64,000 nucleotides of DNA from Macrophomina tecta (GCA_024180945.1 JAKSGN010000005.1:3472001-3536000), one strand, 5' to 3'. Shown: positions 46,259 to 57,894, counted from the first letter of the stretch. Made by a program: numbers and translations. Notes: generated by a model not told the origin, from the sequence alone.

Positions 46259-48265
46259 CTAACTGCTCGTCTTCTTCGCCTCCCGCACAATCACCTTCAA
46301 CCTCTCCATAAATCCGATGCCCGTCCTCCTCCCCTTACCATCGCCACTCTTCAATACCTCATCACACCCTCCATTCTCTCCACCACCACCACCACCACCA
46401 CCAGAATTGCCTAATACAATAGCCGCAGCTGGCGGCATACACACCACACACCCATTTCTCTCCGCCCAGCCACGTTGGAACTCCCTCAAGCTCCTGGCAG
46501 CATCCTCCGTCAAGCAGCAGCTAGCCAGCTCGGCGAAGACGCGGCGCGCGCGCTGATTCTCGCCGTCCTCGATGAACGCGCCGAAAGTGTCCGAGATGCA
46601 GCATGAGTCGCGGAAAGCGGTGCCCTCGGCCTGGAAGGCGCTGAGACGGAAACGGTCGAAGAGCGCGGAGAAGCGGCCGGCCCAGTAGGCGGCCGGCTCG
46701 GCCGTGGTGACTGTGTGGGGGTTAAAGAGCGAGAGGGGTGAGGGTGAGAGCGAGAGCGAGAGGCTAGGGGAGGAGGAGGAGGAGGAGGAGGAGGATCTGT
46801 TGCTGACGTTGCTTGGCGTAGTGGTGGGGGAGGGCGGGGGCGACCACCTGTGTGGGAAGGGATGGTCGAGTGTGCTGATAGCGGTTTTAGGGGTCAGGTA
46901 GTGGTTGCTACTTGTGTAATGGCAAGAGTCTTCCGGACAGGGTGATAGCTGTGAGTCGCGGAGGATGTTGGGTCGGCTGACGCCGCTGCCGGGTGGGGGG
47001 AGAGATTGGCTGTGGGCGGTTGAGTGGCGGGGTGTGCGCGGTGGGAGGGAAAGCGAGAGCGACGCGAGGAGGTCATTTGTGGAAGTGGAGCCCATGGAGG
47101 GGAAGCGCGGTATGCTGGATTGGCGGACGCCGGAATTCCTGCGTGGCTTAATGGTCGAGGGCGTCCTAACGACTCGGGGGCTGCCCCACGCTTCTTCTCC
47201 GACTACGCCCCAGCGGTGGAGATCATCCTCTGGCTTGCCGGAGAGGTCGGAGCCATCATCTGGGGCGAAGAGATCGTCGATTGTTGGTGCGGTCTTGGAG
47301 GAGTTTAAGAAAGCCGGCCTCACATTCTCGGCTGCCATGTACCGGGGTGTCCTGGTGTAGAGCTCTTCCCGGAAGACAGTCTCTCGTGGCGCGCCGAGCT
47401 GGTCAGAGGCGCTCACGGTAGAGGGAAGGTTTGGCTGAGTATAAGAGCGCTGCTTAGCGGCCCTGGGTTTCCTAGTCATACCGGCAAACATCTTGGCTGC
47501 TATTCCGGCTTGCCTCTGCTCTTTAGCTACAGCCAGCACTGGAAGCTTGTTGTGTAGATTGCTGGATGAGCTCGAGAGAGGGAAAGAAGCCATGTTGCTG
47601 CTTGAGGGAGCATCTACGGGAAGAGGCGCATCGGAGCTGCGATGCGGTGTCGGCGGCCTGCTACGGATGACGCTGCTCGTCGATTGCGAGGGTTGTCCAA
47701 GGACTGCTGTCCTGCGCGAAAGAACTCGTGACGGCGGATGCTTCGTCGGTGAAGCTCTAGAGCTGCCAGACGCAGTCGATGCCGGTAGAGGGATGTGGCT
47801 CATCGTGTGGCTCCTGGGTAGGCCTGGCGGATGTCGAAGCTGGGTGGGCTGGCGAATATGTTTGTGAGGTGGAAGTGGTGGAGGCGACATGTTGTTAGGT
47901 ACGCTTTTGAACGACGGCAGCCTGCTGGCGGGACCGCGTTTCAGAGGAGGCGGAGGATCCTGCCGATCCTTGGGTTCGACGAGGGCGTTGGTCGAAGGCG
48001 GGTTGAGAAAAGGCATACCGGAGCGGTCGCGGTGAGAGAAAGGATTGATGGGACTGGTGAAGGCGGCGATAGAACTGAAGCGGCGGACTTTGGATTCGCG
48101 CGACTCATTTGACGAGGTATAGAATCTGCGCAGGTGTGCGGGTGTGCGGCCTGGGGTAGTGGGCGCCAGCGCGTTACTGTTGGGTCTGCTGGTCTGCTGC
48201 TGCTGTTGCGCCTCCCACTTCGCACGCAGCATCTCAAACTTGCCCATTTCTACCCGGATCGTCAT
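46259..48265 (-). CDS. hypothetical protein, Ser/Pro-rich with C-terminal domain
   Basis: Single exon, 668 residues, function not recognised. The first 480 residues are basic, serine- and proline-rich and probably disordered. Short embedded linear segments occur, such as GKFEMLRAKWEAQQQQQ at the start and PTIDDLFAPDDGSDLSGK. After a long serine run (encoded by a GAG-type repeat near 46766-46795) comes a likely folded helical region of about 75 residues: AAYWAGRFSALFDRFRLSAF, then RRVFAELASCCLTEDAARSL and LREFQRGWAERNGC. A glycine run and a basic C-terminal helix, FMERLKVIVREAKK, end the protein. The layout resembles conserved cytoskeleton- or polarity-related fungal unknowns, but that is only an impression. 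Confidence 0.75.
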   Translation of the reverse strand: MTIRVEMGKFEMLRAKWEAQQQQQTSRPNSNALAPTTPGRTPAHLRRFYTSSNESRESKVRRFSSIAAFTSPINPFSHRDRSGMPFLNPPSTNALVEPKDRQDPPPPLKRGPASRLPSFKSVPNNMSPPPLPPHKHIRQPTQLRHPPGLPRSHTMSHIPLPASTASGSSRASPTKHPPSRVLSRRTAVLGQPSQSTSSVIRSRPPTPHRSSDAPLPVDAPSSSNMASFPLSSSSSNLHNKLPVLAVAKEQRQAGIAAKMFAGMTRKPRAAKQRSYTQPNLPSTVSASDQLGAPRETVFREELYTRTPRYMAAENVRPAFLNSSKTAPTIDDLFAPDDGSDLSGKPEDDLHRWGVVGEEAWGSPRVVRTPSTIKPRRNSGVRQSSIPRFPSMGSTSTNDLLASLSLSLPPRTPRHSTAHSQSLPPPGSGVSRPNILRDSQLSPCPEDSCHYTSSNHYLTPKTAISTLDHPFPHRWSPPPSPTTTPSNVSNRSSSSSSSSSPSLSLSLSPSPLSLFNPHTVTTAEPAAYWAGRFSALFDRFRLSAFQAEGTAFRDSCCISDTFGAFIEDGENQRARRVFAELASCCLTEDAARSLREFQRGWAERNGCVVCMPPAAAIVLGNSGGGGGGGGENGGCDEVLKSGDGKGRRTGIGFMERLKVIVREAKKTSS

Positions 48266-49285
48266 CTTGGCTCACGCTGGTGCACCACGGGCAACTCTGA
48301 GAAGGAGAATGCGAAGAATGGAGAGATTAACGACTGAATCGCAGAAGACGCGCTGATTGACAAGAAGATCTGACTGGTCAAACGTGGTAAGGAAACTGCT
48401 CGCCAGCTCGCCCGGCCAAGGCAAGCACGCCTAACACCTACTCTCACTTCACAACACCTCCCAGCCTGGAGGAGGTCGCGGCCAAGGAAGCCCCAGACGA
48501 GTATCAGCTACCTAGCTCCACGACAGCCACCCATGGAAGCCGAGCGCCATGCACGTAGGCCTGCCAACGCCGCAACGGGCAGCATCCTCTTCTGCTGGAG
48601 CCGTGCCAATGCTGCGCTCCCTTCCGTCCGCCTGCTTCTGGCTTCTCATCACTGAGCTCATTCAGCAGCTGCCTCCTGCCAATCACTCACCGAAATTCTT
48701 CCATACCAGCAGCCGTTTTGACGCGTTTACATGTGCAAAGACCTCGTAGCACAATGACCAGGTGACTTGGGCGAAAGAGCGCAGGGTCCTCGACTACAAG
48801 TCTAGCTAGTCTTGCTCTTCGCAGATGCGATATCGCAGGTCCCATCAACGTCTGCTCCACCAATTGCGGTCATGACTCAACAGTTCTCATGAGGCGAGCA
48901 TCAGAAGACATGGAGCCAAGGGTCCACAGGTGCAATGACTCTTCGCGCTTGGGAGAAGAGTGGCCGCATTGACATTCCTGCGACTATGTGTGGAAAGCGG
49001 CGTTGAGCCTCTGTCTGGCCATATTGGATGAAGTGGTAATTAGGGGGGTCGCACACGCGAATCGAGGTGTGGTGGTGTTCGGGTGAGGTTGACGAGGGCT
49101 GACAATCTGCTGCGCGCTGTTTGGCCGAGCGATCGCGGCTAGAGGCGGTTTCACGGGCATGCAGCAAATCCCACGGCAACCTCGGCCCTTCCCCGTCGGC
49201 GTCATAGTGCTTTCCCCGGCCAGAAGCTCCTGCAATTGCCTCCCGCCTCGATGCTCTTGCGGGCTGCACTCCATCTCTCCTCCCC
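48266..49285. other. divergent intergenic region
   Basis: About 1 kb between the hypothetical gene and ETF-QO, holding both promoters. No additional gene seen. Confidence 0.6.
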
Positions 49286-51224
49286 ATGGCGTCCAGGATA
49301 GTCGCCCCGAACGCGCTGCGGCGCGCTCTTGTTGTGCGCCCGCGCCCCGCTCACTTTTCCGCGAGGACTTTTATTACTGCCGCGAGACGCTCGCCCTTGG
49401 ACAGCTACAGACCAGCCCTTCGCATCGCCGGCCAAAGACGATCACTCGCCAACACTGCCCGCACCCGCTTAGCGGATGTCGATGAGTCCTTCGACCCGAG
49501 CCAAATCGAGCGCGAAGCAGACGAGGTCGATGTCTGCATTGTTGGCGGCGGCCCTGCTGGTCTCGCCGCCGCCATTCGCCTCAAGCAGCTCGCCAACGAA
49601 CAGGGCAACGAGGACTTCCGGGTTCTGCTGCTCGAGAAGGCCGGCGAGATAGGAGACCACATTGTTTCCGGCAATGTCATCGAACCCAGCGCTCTCAATG
49701 AGCTGCTGCCCGACTGGAACTCCGAAGAGAATCCCAATCGCTTCGAGCATGCCACCCCCGCAAAGACAGAGAAGATGCGTTTCCTGACCCCCAACAAGTC
49801 TTTCTGGCTCCCGATGCCCCCGCAGATGAACAACCACGGCAACTATATTATAAGTTTGAATCAATTGGTCAAGTGGCTCGGAGAGCGTGCTGAAGAGGTC
49901 GGCGTGGAGATCTATCCCGGATTTTCTGCTTCTGAGATCCTCTACACTCCCGACGGCTCCGTTAAGGGCGTGGCGACAAACGACCAGGGCATTTCTAGAG
50001 ACGGTACGCCGAAAGACTCCTTCGAGCGCGGTATGGAGTTCCACGCCCGATGCACTCTGCTTGCCGAAGGTTGCCATGGCAGCTTGACGAAGCAGGTCGT
50101 CAAGAAATTTGACCTCAGAAGGGACTCGGACCACCAAACATATGGTCTTGGTATTAAGGAGGTCTGGGAAATTGACCCTGCAAAGTTCGAATCTGGGTTG
50201 GTGGCACACTCTCTCGGCTATCCTTTGTCAAAGGACACATATGGCGGTGGTTGGATGTACCATTGGAATGACAACCTTGTCAGCATTGGCCTCGTCGTGG
50301 GTTTAGACTACCCCAACCCGTGGACGTCGCCTTACGGGGAATTCCAGAAGATGAAGCAACACCCCTTTTACAGGCAATATCTCGAGGGAGGCAAGTGCAT
50401 CTCGTATGCTGCACGCACTCTCAACGAGGGAGGTTTCCAATCCATTCCGAAGTGCGCGTTCCCCGGCGGTGCCCTTATCGGTGACACCGCTGGCTTCCTC
50501 AACCTTCCCAAGATTAAAGGTACCCACACTGCCATGCAATCTGGCATGCTGGCTGCCGAAGCCGCCTACACTGCTCTGAGCGGCAAATCTGACCAGGGAA
50601 CCATCTTTCTTTATGATTACGAAGACAAGCTGCGCAATTCGTCCATTTGGAGTGAGCTGAAGGAGGTTCGCAACATGCGTCCCTCTTTCCACAATCCTCT
50701 CGGCCTGTACGGTGGCATATTGTACTCGGGGATCACTGCCTTCCTTCTGCGAGGCAAAGAGCCCTGGACATTCAAGCACGGAACGCCTGATCACGCTGCC
50801 ACCAAGAAGGCTGACGAGTGCAAGAAGATCGAATATCCCAAACCGGATGGAAAGATCAGCTTCGATATCTTGACCAGCGTCAGTCGCTCTGGCACCAATC
50901 ACGAGGAGGACCAGCCGGTGCACCTACAGGTCAAGGACTGGGATGCCCACGCGGCAAAGGAATGGCCCAGGTTCAAGGGTGTTGAGAACAGGTTCTGCCC
51001 AGCTGGTGTGTACGAATACGTGGAGGATGAGAGCAAGGATTTGGGCGTCAGATTCCAGATCAACTCTCAGAAGTAAGTGTTCTCTGTTCCGCAGAAGTCA
51101 AGTCTTTGCTAACCCGGTATCCAGCTGTGTGCATTGCAAGACTTGCGATATTAAGGCACCCTCGCAAGACATCAACTGGGTTTGCCCCACTGGTGGAGAT
51201 GGTCCCAAGTACTACATGACCTGA
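49286..51224 (+). CDS. CIR2: electron transfer flavoprotein-ubiquinone oxidoreductase
   Basis: Inner mitochondrial membrane enzyme passing electrons from ETF to ubiquinone during fatty-acid and amino-acid oxidation. Exons are 49286-51072 and 51125-51224 (52-nt intron), 628 residues. An arginine- and serine-rich, acid-poor N-terminus of about 60 residues is a typical import presequence. The FAD-binding motif is [15 protein letters not shown] near residue 86, followed by [12 protein letters not shown]. The 4Fe-4S ligands are in [11 protein letters not shown] at the end of exon 1 and in [11 protein letters not shown], which begins at the splice. The C-terminus [14 protein letters not shown] is standard. 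The short last exon is therefore essential, since it carries three of the four cluster cysteines. Confidence 0.96.
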
Positions 51225-52152
51225 TATACCTCACATTGCGGCCGACGAGTTCGTTTATAGGTAACAAAGGCCCCAAAAACAATGAAAATTCAAAAGATAA
51301 TCGTTGATTGGCATATTATTGGTCTCAGTGTTCTTCAATTGTTGGCTTTACTGGTCATTCTCATGCATAGGTTGATTGGTCTCATTCAACCACCAGGGCC
51401 CGGCTTGACTCCTAAACAGCCCACCCTACAGAAGCCCCACAGACGCAGTGCCAATGGCTTGCGGCTGAGACGAGAGAAGCTGGTAGGCGCCCCCGACAGA
51501 TCATGGTTCAGGGTTCTAGAAGCGGAGAGGGGTCCGGAGCATTCCCGGGGGTTCCGAACGATTTGAACGGTGCAGACCCTGTGCAGAGAGTCATGTACAG
51601 TTGCAGATCAGACCGGGACTAGAACCGCGAATGGTCAACGCCAACACGCGGGTCCCAATGGGTTAGAGGTAACGTGAGAAGTGGCCTGTTTCTTCGAGCT
51701 AAACCATCATGAGATCTGCTGATGGCATCTGCTGATGATTGGACCACCCTTGTAGAGTATCTCTGGATTCTCTCTCAGCAGCATTCAGTACTTAAACACT
51801 GTACCTATGTACCCCATATCCTGGTCGGGATGCCTGTCAATCAACTGTACCTGCACTATCGCTTGCAGGTTTCATCCTTCGGCAAACCCTTGCGAGCCTT
51901 AATCATTCACCGACTTTATCCACTATTTCTCCCATGTTTGCATCCCTTAGACCCGAGCGAGGCATCTCCAGATGCTCCTCTCTGCTTCCCCGCATTAGTT
52001 TTCGGGCATCCGGGGTGCGGAACCGCATTTTCCAGCAGCAACGCAACTTGACATATATAAGGGCATCCAGGACAGTTACTCGTCTCAGTCCACATCACTC
52101 AAAAAACCTGCCATCTCACCGTCCCAATCAATTCACCCGCGAACTATCCACC
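51225..52152. other. ETF-QO 3' flank and alcohol dehydrogenase promoter
   Basis: No separate gene. The alcohol dehydrogenase frame stays open upstream to an ATG at 51934. A segment at 51610-51680 looked faintly tRNA-like and was rejected. A TATA element lies at 52054-52060. Confidence 0.6.
52054..52060 (+). promoter_or_regulatory. TATA box of the alcohol dehydrogenase gene
   Basis: The sequence TATATAA lies 93 bases before the ATG at 52153. This spacing is ordinary for a fungal TATA promoter and favours the downstream start. It sits inside the in-frame 5' extension of the gene. Confidence 0.6.
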
Positions 52153-53345
52153 ATGAAAGCTCTCGTATACAACGGCGCCGACAAAGGCTATGCAGTCGAG
52201 GACCGACCTGTCCCCACCGTTCAAGCCCCTACGGATGCCGTCATCCAGCTCAAATACACGACCATCTGCGGCTCCGACCTGCACATCCTGAAAGGCGACG
52301 TGCCCACCGTGAACCCCGGCCGCGTCCTGGGTCACGAGGGGGTCGGCGTCGTTCACAGCGTGGGCTCCTCAGTGACCAAGTTCAAGGAAGGCGATCTGGT
52401 CCTCATCACGGCCATCACGGGGTGCGGCAGCTGCCACTTCTGCCGCAAGGGCATGCACTCGCAGTGCGAGGACGGCGGGTGGGTGCTAGGCCACACGGTC
52501 GACGGCACGCAGGCCGAGTATGTGCGCATCCCGCACGCCGAAACCAGCATGTACAAGGCGCCCGCCAACGTGGACCCGAAGACGCTGGTGATGCTGTCGG
52601 ACATCCTGCCCACGGGATTCGAGTGCGGCGTGCTCAACGCCAAGGTCGAGCCGGGCTGCAGCGTGCTGATCATCGGTGCGGGGCCCGTCGGCTTGGCGGC
52701 GCTGCTGACGGCACAGCTGTACGCGCCGGGCCTCATCATCGTCGTCGACTTCGACGAGAACCGCCTACGCGTCGCGCGCGAGCTGGGCGCCCACGCGACG
52801 GCGACGCCGCCAGAGGCCGAGAAGGTCGTCATGGGCCTGACTGAGGGTAGGGGCTGCGACGCCGTGCTCGAGGTCGTCGGCATCCCCCAGACGTTTCACC
52901 AGTGCCAGGAGCTGGTTGGCGCGGGCGGCGTTATCGCCAACGTGGGTGTGCATGGCACGAAGGTCGACCTGCATCTGGAGAAGCTCTGGAGCAAGAACAT
53001 TGGTGAGTGATTCCGAACTGTTTTTTGCCGCCGAATTGCGCTATCAGGTCGGCCTCATTTCCCGTATGGAATAGATTGAGCTGACGGGGTGCCTAATACA
53101 GCGATTACGACGAGGTTGGTCGATACGGCGACGGTGCCCATGTTGTTGAAGCTCGTGGCGGCGAAGAAGCTGCCGGCTGAGAAGCTTATCACCCACAGTC
53201 AGTGTTCACCGGTCTGGTTTTGCCTCCTGGAGGTGTTGTGCTGATTTCATGTGCAGATTTCGCTTTCACGGATATGATGAACGCTTACGGCACATTCAGT
53301 GCTGCTTCGGCGAACAAGGCGTTGAAGGTTATTATCGAATTTTAA
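52153..53345 (+). CDS. zinc-dependent alcohol dehydrogenase
   Basis: Medium-chain dehydrogenase/reductase oxidising an alcohol or polyol with NAD(P). Exons are 52153-53002, 53102-53197 and 53257-53345, 344 residues. Catalytic zinc ligands appear in TTICGSDLH and GHEGVGVVHSVG. The structural zinc cysteines are in CGSCHFCRKGMHSQC. The nucleotide-binding loop is GAGPVGLAAL near residue 175, with an aspartate-ending second strand (IVVDFDENR) that suggests NAD. Substrate is not decidable. The start at 52153 has an ACCATGA context and lies just downstream of a TATA box. The frame is also open to an ATG at 51934, which would add 73 arginine- and serine-rich residues that look like a mitochondrial presequence. 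Confidence 0.93.
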
Positions 53346-54749
53346 TAGGGGTTCAGAAAAGAGCATGAGCGATCGGAGTTGAAGTTTAGCAGGATGGTGT
53401 GAGTTGAGATTCCCCGCGAGGCGACGTCTTTGTTGTTGTGTGGTATTATGGCGGCTGATGGTCGTCCCATGTATGTCTGCTATCGAACAACAAAAATACC
53501 AATGCTCCTTTTTGCCACCCGTCGTCCTCACACTGGATGCTTTATGCCGAGTCGGTCATAGGGTCTACGGGGAGAATTCCTGCAGAGAAGCAGCAGTGAT
53601 CAACATGCTTCGTATTTCCCGAAGGCCTAAAGGCTACGGATTCCTGGTCTACCAATCATGAGCCTCGGGCGTGAGCAGAGCGCTCATCGAGGCGTCGGGA
53701 GGTTAAGCAATTGGATGCCCTGCCGTTCGCCATGAACAATTTCAAGCACCTTTGCCGTCAATGGAGCCCTTATTCCGATACCCGAGCAGGAAGCCACTTC
53801 CACATGTCTTTGCACTACTTCGTCAGGCCCGGGTTTGGTAAGCCTACCAAAAGCCTGGACTAGTCTGCTGGCTGCATTCGGAAAACCAAATGTCCAGTCA
53901 AACCACTCCTGTACTTAGCTCAGACGCTAAGCGAAGGCCATCTAAAGAGGGATCCGAATATGACATCCGGTGGATGAAGTTGGTTGGGAGGCAAGGGATC
54001 AGCGGAGGACTCCGCGGATCCTGTGGAGGTGGTGGGAGTGATAATCGTCTTCTGTCATGCTCGCTTTTGTGATCGGAGGCCCGCGTCTAAGGGCGATTCG
54101 AACCATCTTTCGGGGTTCTTCTGGTGTCGTGTAGCGGCGGTAGGATCTATGTGTTATGGATAGTGGCGGAAGAAGATGATACGAGAACACTTCGAATAGA
54201 GAAGACTTGTCGACCCTTGTGCTAAGGTAAGCATTAAGGACCGCGATACCTGGAACGTTCATCTGAGCCATGGTTCACAAGCTGTCGTTTCGCAAGAGCA
54301 TCCGAGGACTCCCTCCGTTCCACCAAGCCACCAACTTCGAGGGGTCTGAAAGTGCGTTAGGCAAGGTGCCTGTCAGCGTCTCGACCGCTCGGATGGGAGC
54401 TGAAAATTCTTGAACCAGGAAGGGAGACCCGTTGCCAGAATGTATATAGGTCTCTGCAGGGAACAGGAACTTGCTGTTGTTCTCTCCTGCGTCAATCGGT
54501 TTCATTCCTTCCATCGCCTTTTGCCGTTGCCAGCGGCATCGGTGACAGTCATTCTCTTCTCGGAGAAACACCCTCTTTCCACCTCTGGAGACACCACTCA
54601 TCACAAGTCCTTCACTTGTCTATCGTTGAATCGCGAAACCCAAGAAGCTCGTGGCGACCCGGAAGCAATCAGCAGTAATCTTTTTGCAACATATTTTCTA
54701 TTCTCAACCCCTTTTTACCAATTTCTAATACCAACGAACACAATCCGTC
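53346..54749. other. intergenic, glycosyltransferase promoter side
   Basis: About 1.4 kb. Two adjacent minus-strand open frames (54275-54604 and 53999-54271) are separated by only three bases and have reasonable codon composition, but no motif. They could be an unrecognised or frame-shifted gene divergent from the glycosyltransferase. The last 100 bases before 54750 are T-rich. Confidence 0.45.
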
Positions 54750-57456
54750 ATGTCTCAATATGATGCCATCCGTCATGAGATGATGGTCGAGTACCTGCGG
54801 GGGCAACAGGAGAGGATGATGTGGAGCCTTGACGAGCCGGATGAAGGCGTGGTCCTCAGGAGGGCCCGCGGAGAATATGTGTGCTGCCCGCCGGATCTGG
54901 CGAAGGAGCCCTTCGGCCTGTACAAGGCCATTCAGCAAATGAACGTTCGGGTAAGTTGCGGGGTGAACGTACCATGCAACATCATCACAGTGGAAAAGTA
55001 ATACTTATAATCGTGTGTCTGGACAGGTTGCAATGACGGCCAACACGGGAATGATCAAGACCGTCCTGTACAACAACTCATTGCCATACATCGAGATCCA
55101 GAACAAGCTCCGCGTCCAGGTGCTGCCGGACATCTCTTACCTCCCGGGCTGCCAGAAGCATCAGTTCGCAGCGTTCATTGCCGACCGCGGAATTCTGGTC
55201 GTGTGGGATGACCAGCCTAACAAGATCATCGAGCGCGTCTCCAACATCGAGAATGCTCTGCTGCAGCACTCCTTCGAGAACGAGGGCGAGATGGAGGTGA
55301 TCGATGAGAAGCAGGCCGCCGCGGATGAGGTTGCGGAAATGGGCAGCGACGTCGAGGCGGCTGATGAGAAGCCCCGGCAAAGGAAGCTCTTCCACTCCGT
55401 ACTTTGCGGCGTGACGATGGCCGTGATGTTCGCCGCTACGGGCACTGGTTGGCGCAAGATTGCCATTGCTATCGCCGGCGACGGCAACTTTGTGCGTGCG
55501 GCTTTCATTGCGGTGCTAATTCCTCAACTTTGGCTCGGACTTGTAAGTGCACCTATGCAATCGGCTTGTCATGTCACGAAGATCCTAACAAGAAGTACAG
55601 TTCTTCTTCCAGAGCTTGGTCTGCTGTATCGCCCAGCTTTTCGGCCCCATTGACCAGGTCAAGCAAAACACCCTCTACTTCTCGGGGAAGCCATCAAAGC
55701 GTCTCAACCGTGATACCGCTGGTGGCCTTCCACATGTGACAATCCAGTGCCCTGTGTATAAGGAGGGCCTGATTTCTGTCATCCAGCCTACCATCCACTC
55801 AATCAAGGCGGCAATCTCGACATACGAGATGCAGGGCGGCACAGCCAACATCTTCATCAACGATGATGGCATGCAGCTGATTGGTGAGGAAGAAGCTCGC
55901 GCCAGACAAGAGTTTTACGCTGAGCACAACATCGGCTGGGTGTCCCGCCCTAAGCACAACCCCAACCCAGAGGAGGGTCAGCCCTTCCTTCGCCGTGGAA
56001 AGTTCAAGAAGGCGTCGAACATGAACTATGCCCTGTGGGTCAGCAACCGCGTGGAGGACAAGCTCTTGGCCGTGGAGCGTCCGGAGTCATGGTCTCAGAG
56101 GGATGAGGCAGAAGCTTACAACAATGCTCTGGCGGAAGTCGTTGCCCAGGATGAGGGCCGCACGTGGGCAGATGGCAACATTCGCATTGGAGACTACGTT
56201 CTGCTTATCGACTCTGACACGCGTGTGCCGAAGGATTGCTTTTTGGACGCCGTTAGCGAGATGGAACAGTCGCCGGAAGTTGGTACGTCTCGAACAACAA
56301 CGTCACCCCCACCACACACACACACACACAAGGGGAAAAAAAGGAAAAGGAAAAGGAAACGCGCACCGGAAGATGTAGCTAACAGAGAACAGGTATCCTT
56401 CAGTACTCGTGCGGTGTCATGAACGTCACCGACAGCTTCTTCGAGAGGGGAATCACCTTTTTCACAAACCTCATTTACACCCAGATTCGATACATTGTCG
56501 CCTGTGGAGATGTCGCGCCTTTCGTCGGGCACAATGCCTGGCTTCGCTGGTCTGCCGTCCAAAACATTGCCTACGAGTGCAAGCTCGACCACCGGGAGAA
56601 GTACTGGAGCGAGAACACAGTGTCCGAGGACTTCGATATGGCGCTCCGCCTCCAGACCGAGGGCAACATCGTCCGCCTCGCCGCCTACATGGGCGATGGG
56701 TACAAAGAGGGCGTCTCGCTCACCGTGTATGATGAGCTGGCTCGCTGGGAAAAGTATGCGTACGGCTGCAACGAGCTTATCTTCCATCCCCTTAAGGATT
56801 GGCCTTTCCGCGGACCGTTCACGAAGCTCTTCCGCAACTTCATATGCTCGGGAATGCCTCTTTCGTCCAAGCTTGGTATCATGGGCTACATCGGAACATA
56901 TTACGCCATTGGCTCAGCGTGGTGTCTGACCCTCGCCAATTACTTCATCATCGGATGGTTCAACGGCTACCACGAGAAGTACTACGCACAGTCCTTCGAC
57001 ATCTGGTTTGCACTGATCCTTGTATTCAACGGTCTGGGAAACGTGGCGCTCGGCGTTCTTCGGTACCGCACTGGAGAGAAGACGCTGCTGTCTTCTCTCG
57101 GCGAGAACTTCAAGTGGATCCCTCTCATGACGATCTTTATCGGCGGCCTGTCACTGCACGTATCTCAAGCGCTTTTGTGCCACATGTTCTCGATCGACAT
57201 GAGCTGGGGTGCCACCTCCAAGGAGGCTGAAAACATTTCCTTTTTCGAGGAAATTCCGCGTGTGCTGAAGAGCTTCAAGTATACCTTCGTCTTCTGCATC
57301 CTCGGCGCCGCGCTTCTCGTGGCTGGTGCCATGGTTTTCCCTCCCCTGTTGCAGATTGACCGTCTTACGGCGATATTCCCGTTCTCCATTACCGTTGTCT
57401 TCCATTTCTTGCTGCCCATCGTTCTCAACCCCAATCTCATGCTGTTCACTTGGTAG
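54750..57456 (+). CDS. family 2 glycosyltransferase, ZtGT2-like
   Basis: Membrane-bound processive-type GT2. Exons are 54750-54950, 55027-55542, 55601-56282 and 56393-57456, 820 residues. A soluble N-terminal part (about 1-210) is followed by two membrane helices (about 212-275), the cytosolic catalytic domain and at least five further helices from about residue 600. Catalytic landmarks are FINDDGMQL, LLIDSDTRVP, NAWLRW and SEDFDMALRL; the final motif reads ELARWEKYAYG in place of the usual Q/RxxRW. Overall it matches the fungal enzyme described in Zymoseptoria tritici and Fusarium as GT2, needed for hyphal growth on solid surfaces and for plant infection. The sugar product is unknown, and the role here is by analogy. 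Intron 3 (110 nt) contains AC and AAAAGG repeats. Confidence 0.9.
56318..56360. repeat. AC repeat and AAAAGG tract in intron
   Basis: A short AC dinucleotide run is followed by A-rich AAAAGG units, wholly inside intron 3 of the glycosyltransferase gene. It stays open in the upstream frame for over 30 codons, which can mislead gene prediction. Confidence 0.85.
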
Positions 57457-57894
57457 ATGAAGAAACGGTCGTTGGTGAAATTGGGGAATAGATTTTTCTT
57501 GAAGAAAGTGCTCCTGCATGCTCCGTCCGAATAGAGGTATTGTTACGGTGCTGGTGACATGTCGACTGACCTCGTGCGCACTGGCGAGGCAGAGAACCAC
57601 GAAGCTAGCTGAAGCGTAAGGTAGGCGCATCGCAGCCGTACCAGAACGGCCGAGTGACGGGAGGGCGGGCGACGTGAGACTGCACTGAGCACCCGAGCGT
57701 TCGAGAACACGGAAACCTGAAGACGGCTGGAGGCGCTGAGAATAAAGTGTGCAGGCAGGTGCAATGGCGCGACAGGTGCCAGGTGGGGCCCGAGCGCTTG
57801 AAGGTCGACGCGGGAGCTTGACGCGTCGACGCGTCTTTTCTCCCCACGCCATTCCACCTCCACCTGCAACCTGCACCCATCGGGACACACAGCC
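57457..57894. other. tandem spacer, glycosyltransferase to chromodomain gene
   Basis: About 440 bases of 3' and 5' flank. No extra gene seen; the minus-strand frames here are GC-driven. Confidence 0.6.

Noticed and set aside
49469..50209. 246-codon minus-strand open frame
   Set aside because: Antisense to ETF-QO.
51610..51680. tRNA-like segment on the minus strand
   Set aside because: A TTC-containing loop resembles box B, but the purine after it is missing and no box A or cloverleaf could be drawn.
54085..54110. box-B-like GGTTCGAATC on the minus strand
   Set aside because: The bases around it do not pair as a T-arm and there is no acceptor stem.
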